Shown: positions 6,137 through 8,372 of the stretch, one piece after another
Position numbering within the stretch: position 1 is the first letter of the stretch
Layout of the letters: each line of letters begins with the position of its first letter
NCBI GenBank assembly: GCA_026692885.1
Contig: JAPLNJ010000818.1
Location: 1 to 8,372 of the forward strand
Direction of reading: 5' to 3'
Source of the DNA: Planctomycetota bacterium
GTDB lineage: Bacteria > Planctomycetota > Planctomycetia > Pirellulales > Pirellulaceae
DNA: 8,372 nt
Notes under the pieces: generated by a model
The model's input: only the letters and a program-made list of their open reading frames with translations
Database searches by the model: none
What the model was told of the DNA's origin: nothing
Made by a program: the position numbers and the translations under genes

Positions 6137-6207
6137 ACATCATCCAGCCACCAATCTCCACGGAAGTAAGATCCCATAAGATAACGCTGTTCAGGGGCTT
6201 CTGCCAA
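6109..6207 (-). other. Short Trp-rich reading frame overlapping the start of the Ppx/GppA gene
   Basis: A minus-strand frame open from 6267 to a TAA at 6109 has a surprisingly protein-like composition. It overlaps the first 28 bases of the Ppx/GppA gene in another frame. Its only starts are a TTG at 6207 (32 residues) and an ATG at 6177 (22 residues: MGSYFRGDWWLDDVWDLTYR, then QP). Three Trp, four Asp and two Tyr in 22 residues are unlike the Arg/Ala/Gly/Pro-rich noise of shadow frames here. No good ribosome-binding site precedes either start. It may be a leader peptide coupled to the phosphatase gene, the decayed 3' end of a lost gene, or chance. Confidence 0.25.
6128..6178 (-). repeat. 10-bp direct repeat covering the start codon of the Ppx/GppA gene
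   Basis: AGATCCCATA occurs at 6128-6137 and 6169-6178, 41 bp apart. On the minus strand it reads TATGGGATCT, and the downstream copy contains the ATG of the phosphatase gene. Both copies would encode Met-Gly-Ser but in different frames. A short duplication or a binding site overlapping the start are both possible. Confidence 0.4.
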
Positions 6208-6266
6208 CCGAGCGAGGGCCAGGAAATCCGTCTGGCTGATCTTGCCTAGGCCACTGTACGGTGCGT

Positions 6267-6299
6267 CTTAACAAAATCCTAACTGAGTCCCAACTGGGT
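6267..6299 (+). promoter_or_regulatory. Pho-box-like array: three 7-mers with 11-bp period
   Basis: CTTAACA (6267-6273), CCTAACT (6278-6284) and CCCAACT (6289-6295) are separated by four bases each, giving the 11-bp helical repeat seen in PhoB/PhoP binding sites. The first unit contains TTAACA, which is the core of the Bacillus PhoP box and part of the cyanobacterial one. It lies between divergent pstS and the Ppx/GppA gene, where phosphate-starvation control is expected. The first repeat is the best and the later ones degenerate. The regulator itself is not in the window, so the assignment rests on spacing, sequence and context. Confidence 0.5.
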
Positions 6300-6317
6300 C
6301 GGCCAACACGCGACCGC

Positions 6318-6347
6318 CTAATACACCAATCGTAAAGCATTTGTCAA
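6318..6347 (-). promoter_or_regulatory. Possible sigma-70 promoter for the Ppx/GppA gene
   Basis: On the minus strand TTGACA (6347-6342) matches the -35 consensus exactly and is followed after 18 bases by TATTAG (6323-6318), four of six matches to the -10 box. Transcription would begin near 6311 and leave a leader of about 175 bases running through the Pho-box-like array. Binding there would then repress rather than activate this promoter. The long leader and imperfect -10 keep this tentative. Confidence 0.3.
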
Positions 6348-6433
6348 TAACGACTAGCATCGGAAAAGCGATAATCTTCTGACATCCTCGCACAGGCCCC
6401 CGATGGGCCACGCCCACTTAATCATTCGTGGAT

Positions 6434-6445
6434 ATTTTGTTAAGA
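6434..6445 (-). promoter_or_regulatory. Inverted copy of the first Pho-box-like repeat, near pstS
   Basis: ATTTTGTTAAGA at 6434-6445 is the exact reverse complement of TCTTAACAAAAT at 6266-6277. The two sites face each other across 156 bases in the pstS upstream region, the nearer one about 58 bases before the pstS ATG. A shared 12-mer in a ~370-bp gap suggests two sites for the same protein, possibly joined by looping. Only one 7-mer is well preserved here, so it would be a half-site. Confidence 0.4.
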
Positions 6446-6503
6446 AGTGGTAGCTCGCGGCGGAATCAATTCCTTCTCCTACGCCAAAACAGGGGGCCGG
6501 AAG

Positions 6504-7454
6504 ATGCTCAGCAGGAAGACTTGTGCGGCCATCAGCTTACTGGGAATCGTGTGTTGGGGTTCCATGGGCTGCGGTCCCGGCGGCCAGCGTGCGGCTGGCG
6601 GGAAGAAGACGGTGCGGATCGGTGGTTCGGATACCATGGTCAACCTGGCTCAGGCTTGGGCCGAGGCGTACAAGAAATCACACCCCGATGTGAGCGTTCA
6701 GGTCTCCGGCGGCGGATCGGGCGTGGGCATCGCCAACTTGATCAAAGGCACGACCGATATCGCTAACAGCAGCCGCGAGATGAAGAAATCGGAAAAGGAA
6801 GCGGTCAGCAAGAATGCGGGCCAGGAACCGCAAGAGTTTGAGGTCGGCAAAGACGCGCTGGCCGTCTACGTCCACAAAGACAATCCCCTGGAAGTCATTT
6901 CCATGGCCGACCTCGCTGAGATTTATGGCGAGCACGGAAAGATCACCAAGTGGTCGCAACTCGGCGTCGCAAACAAGCTCTGCGGCAGTGACGAGATCAC
7001 TCGCGTCAGTCGCCAAAACAACTCCGGGACGTATCAGTACTTCCGCGAAGCCGTGTTGACGGGGCAGGAGTATAAAGCGGAGTCGGTCGCGCTGAGCGGT
7101 TCGAAGGACTTGGTGGCAATGATCTCCCGTACACCGTGTGCGATTGGCTACAGTGGCATGGGCTACCACACGGCGGAAGTGAAATGGCTCAAGGTCGCCC
7201 AACAGCAAGGGGACTCCGGCGTGGAGCCGAGTGTCGATACCGTCCAGCACAAGACTTATCCGATCTCCCGTCCGTTGTTCATGTACACTCGCGGCGAACC
7301 CGCGGGCGAGGTGAAGGAGTTCCTGGATTGGGTCCGTTCCGAGGCAGGGCAGAAAGTCGTGATCGATCTGGGCTACGTGCCGTTGCATGCGGCGGCGACC
7401 GGCGAGATCGAGACGGTGAAGACGAGCGAGGAGCCCGCCGAGGAAAAACAGTAG
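6504..7454 (+). CDS. pstS: Periplasmic phosphate-binding lipoprotein of the Pst transporter
   Basis: A 316-residue substrate-binding protein that captures orthophosphate outside the inner membrane and delivers it to the PstCAB importer. Residues 1-23 form a lipoprotein signal: RK near the N-terminus, a hydrophobic stretch (about 7-19), then SMGC with Cys23 as the likely lipidated residue; the lipobox is not canonical. The mature part has the PstS-like phosphate-binding blocks GSDTMV (41-46), SGGGSGVGI (68-76), ANSSREMKKSE (87-97) and RQNNSGTYQYF (170-180). The tail (about 303-316) is charged and Glu-rich. The ATG at 6504 is chosen because AGGGGG lies seven bases upstream and the signal peptide begins cleanly there; a GTG at 6447 would add 19 residues ahead of it. 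pstC follows after 160 bp that contain a palindrome. It diverges from the Ppx/GppA gene with Pho-box-like repeats between them, so induction under phosphate limitation is likely. Confidence 0.95.
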   Translation: MLSRKTCAAISLLGIVCWGSMGCGPGGQRAAGGKKTVRIGGSDTMVNLAQAWAEAYKKSHPDVSVQVSGGGSGVGIANLIKGTTDIANSSREMKKSEKEAVSKNAGQEPQEFEVGKDALAVYVHKDNPLEVISMADLAEIYGEHGKITKWSQLGVANKLCGSDEITRVSRQNNSGTYQYFREAVLTGQEYKAESVALSGSKDLVAMISRTPCAIGYSGMGYHTAEVKWLKVAQQQGDSGVEPSVDTVQHKTYPISRPLFMYTRGEPAGEVKEFLDWVRSEAGQKVVIDLGYVPLHAAATGEIETVKTSEEPAEEKQ

Positions 7455-7479
7455 ATTGCTCGCGGTCGGCGCTGGCTTG

Positions 7480-7543
7480 TTAGCCCGGCGCCAACGGCGA
7501 CGGCGTGTATCACCGGGCGCCGTCGCCGTTGACGCCGGGTTAA
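7480..7543. repeat. 26-bp inverted repeat between pstS and pstC
   Basis: Positions 7480-7505 pair with 7518-7543 at 24 of 26 bases around the loop TGTATCACCGGG. The stem carries ACGGCGACGGCG and a CCCGGCG block. It lies 25 bases after the pstS stop and about 70 bases before the pstC start. No T-run follows, so read-through into pstC is plausible. It would form a very stable RNA hairpin in a pst mRNA and could protect the 3' end of the pstS message, as REP elements do between malE and malF. It looks like another dispersed repeat family. Confidence 0.8.
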
Positions 7544-7614
7544 ACGAGGATGGGCCATCCTCAACCGAGGGCAGTAGGAACGACAACGAGAAATACGAGC
7601 GACTTAGGATCACC

Positions 7615-8372
7615 ATGGTGCACCCCGCCGAACGGAAAATTCGCTCCTTCAGCCGCGTGTGGGGGGCCGCGCTGGACCGATGCGAGCCGCTGATCGAGTC
7701 GCTGATCCGACTCTGCGGCTGGAGCGCGATCCTGTTCGTGTTTGGCATCTTCTTTTTTGTGTTCCGCGAAGGTGCGCCGTTGCTGGCCGGGAAGCTGAAT
7801 CTGGTGGAGTTCTTCACCAGCACCAATTGGCGGCCGGATTCCGACATCGCACCGCATTACGGGATTCTCGCGCTGTTGGTCGGCACCATCTCCGTCACGG
7901 CCCTAGCGATGGTGATCGCCGTACCACTGGGATTGGGCGCGGCCGTGTACGTCTCCGAGTTCGCTGGTCCGCGCGTCCGCGAAACACTCAAAGTCGTGAT
8001 CGAACTCCTGGCCGCGATTCCCTCGGTCGTGTGGGGCTTTATTGGCTATATGGTGCTCGGCCCGATCATCATTTGGGCCACCGGGGCGCCGGTCGGCATC
8101 AATCTGTTGAACGGCGGCATTATTTTGGCCTTGATGAGTGTACCTGTGATTGTCTCGGTTTCCGAAGATGCCTTACGGGCCGTTCCAGATTCCTATCGGG
8201 AAGCGGCCATAGCGCTGGGTGCCAGCCGGTGGGAACTGGTGTACCGCGTCTTGTTCCCCGCGGCGAAGAACGGACTCTTGGCGGCGGTGTTGTTGGGCGT
8301 GGGCCGGGCGCTGGGCGAGACGATGGCCGTGCTGATGGCCTCAGGGCATTCCGTGCGGATTCCGCACCACCT
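7615..8372 (+). CDS. pstC: Phosphate ABC transporter permease PstC (3' end outside window)
   Basis: The reading frame is open to the window edge, giving the first 252 residues of an inner-membrane permease subunit of the Pst phosphate importer. A cytoplasmic N-terminus of about 35 residues leads into hydrophobic segments at about 36-50, 83-104, 130-150, 166-182 and 219-242. The binding-protein-dependent transport (ABC-2-like MetI fold) signature is clear: LLAAIPSVVWGF (131-142), then the EAA loop SEDALRAVPDSYREAAIALG (183-202) with GASRWELVYRVLFPAAKNG after it, and GRALGETMAVLMASG (230-244), typical of PstC. The ATG at 7615 is supported by AGGA five bases upstream. It follows pstS by 160 bp and would pair with PstA and the ATPase PstB, presumably encoded just outside. 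The N-terminal extension before the first membrane segment is longer than strictly needed, but such extensions occur in the family. Confidence 0.95.
   Translation, partial: MVHPAERKIRSFSRVWGAALDRCEPLIESLIRLCGWSAILFVFGIFFFVFREGAPLLAGKLNLVEFFTSTNWRPDSDIAPHYGILALLVGTISVTALAMVIAVPLGLGAAVYVSEFAGPRVRETLKVVIELLAAIPSVVWGFIGYMVLGPIIIWATGAPVGINLLNGGIILALMSVPVIVSVSEDALRAVPDSYREAAIALGASRWELVYRVLFPAAKNGLLAAVLLGVGRALGETMAVLMASGHSVRIPHH

Noticed and set aside
6341..6375. Plus-strand promoter TTGTCA...GATAAT for pstS
   Set aside because: The spacer would be 23 bases, too long for a sigma-70 promoter, and no better -35 pairs with the GATAAT.
6395..6409. Small hairpin GGCCC-CCGAT-GGGCC in the pstS leader
   Set aside because: A 5-bp stem is within chance expectation for this base composition and has no T-run.
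6447..6503. Upstream GTG start for pstS
   Set aside because: It would place 19 polar residues before a complete lipoprotein signal peptide, and its ribosome-binding site is weaker than the AGGGGG ahead of the ATG at 6504.
6678..7847. Minus-strand open frame of 389 codons
   Set aside because: It is antisense to pstS and to the start of pstC, both of which are clear genes.
1..8372. tRNA or rRNA genes
   Set aside because: I found no cloverleaf with conserved TTCGANTC-type arm and no rRNA-like sequence in the gaps between genes.

Overview
The window looks like a piece of a GC-rich planctomycete chromosome (Planctomycetota, probably near the Pirellulales). This placement is an inference from the style of the protein sequences and from dispersed palindromic repeats of a kind I associate with that phylum; there is no rRNA or other firm taxonomic marker. 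The theme is phosphate: uptake of orthophosphate, and synthesis, turnover and probably packaging of polyphosphate.

Layout. Positions 1-1068 hold no convincing gene and are a nest of repeats: a near-perfect palindrome (40-91), a ~490-bp segment with inverted ends carrying two opposed copies of a ~118-bp repeat (127-614), a second large imperfect palindrome (about 647-855), three tandem 13-mers (968-1006) and a GC hairpin that may terminate the operon behind it (1038-1055). On the minus strand, read right to left, come a Ppx/GppA-family phosphatase with an HD-type C-terminal region (6136-4547), a 419-bp gap with three palindromic elements and a tandem repeat, polyphosphate kinase ppk1 (4127-2013) and a tightly linked CHAD-domain protein (2007-1069). 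On the plus strand, diverging from the phosphatase gene, are the phosphate-binding lipoprotein pstS (6504-7454), another palindrome (7480-7543), and the 5' part of the permease gene pstC (7615 to the window end).

How it fits together. PstS and PstC belong to the high-affinity Pst phosphate importer. Ppk1 stores phosphate as polyphosphate, the CHAD protein probably binds polyphosphate or its granules, and the Ppx/GppA protein would hydrolyse or sense polyphosphate or (p)ppGpp. The divergent intergenic region (6137-6503) carries three 7-mers with an 11-bp period resembling a Pho box. An exact 12-bp inverted copy of the first repeat lies closer to pstS, so both arms may be under phosphate control.

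Points most worth a second look: the Pho-box-like array and its inverted twin; the 118-bp element at 4427-4544, made of two mirror-image hairpins with a compensatory base-pair change; the palindromes that occupy nearly every gap; the apparently altered catalytic loop of the Ppx/GppA protein; and a tryptophan-rich short reading frame overlapping its start.
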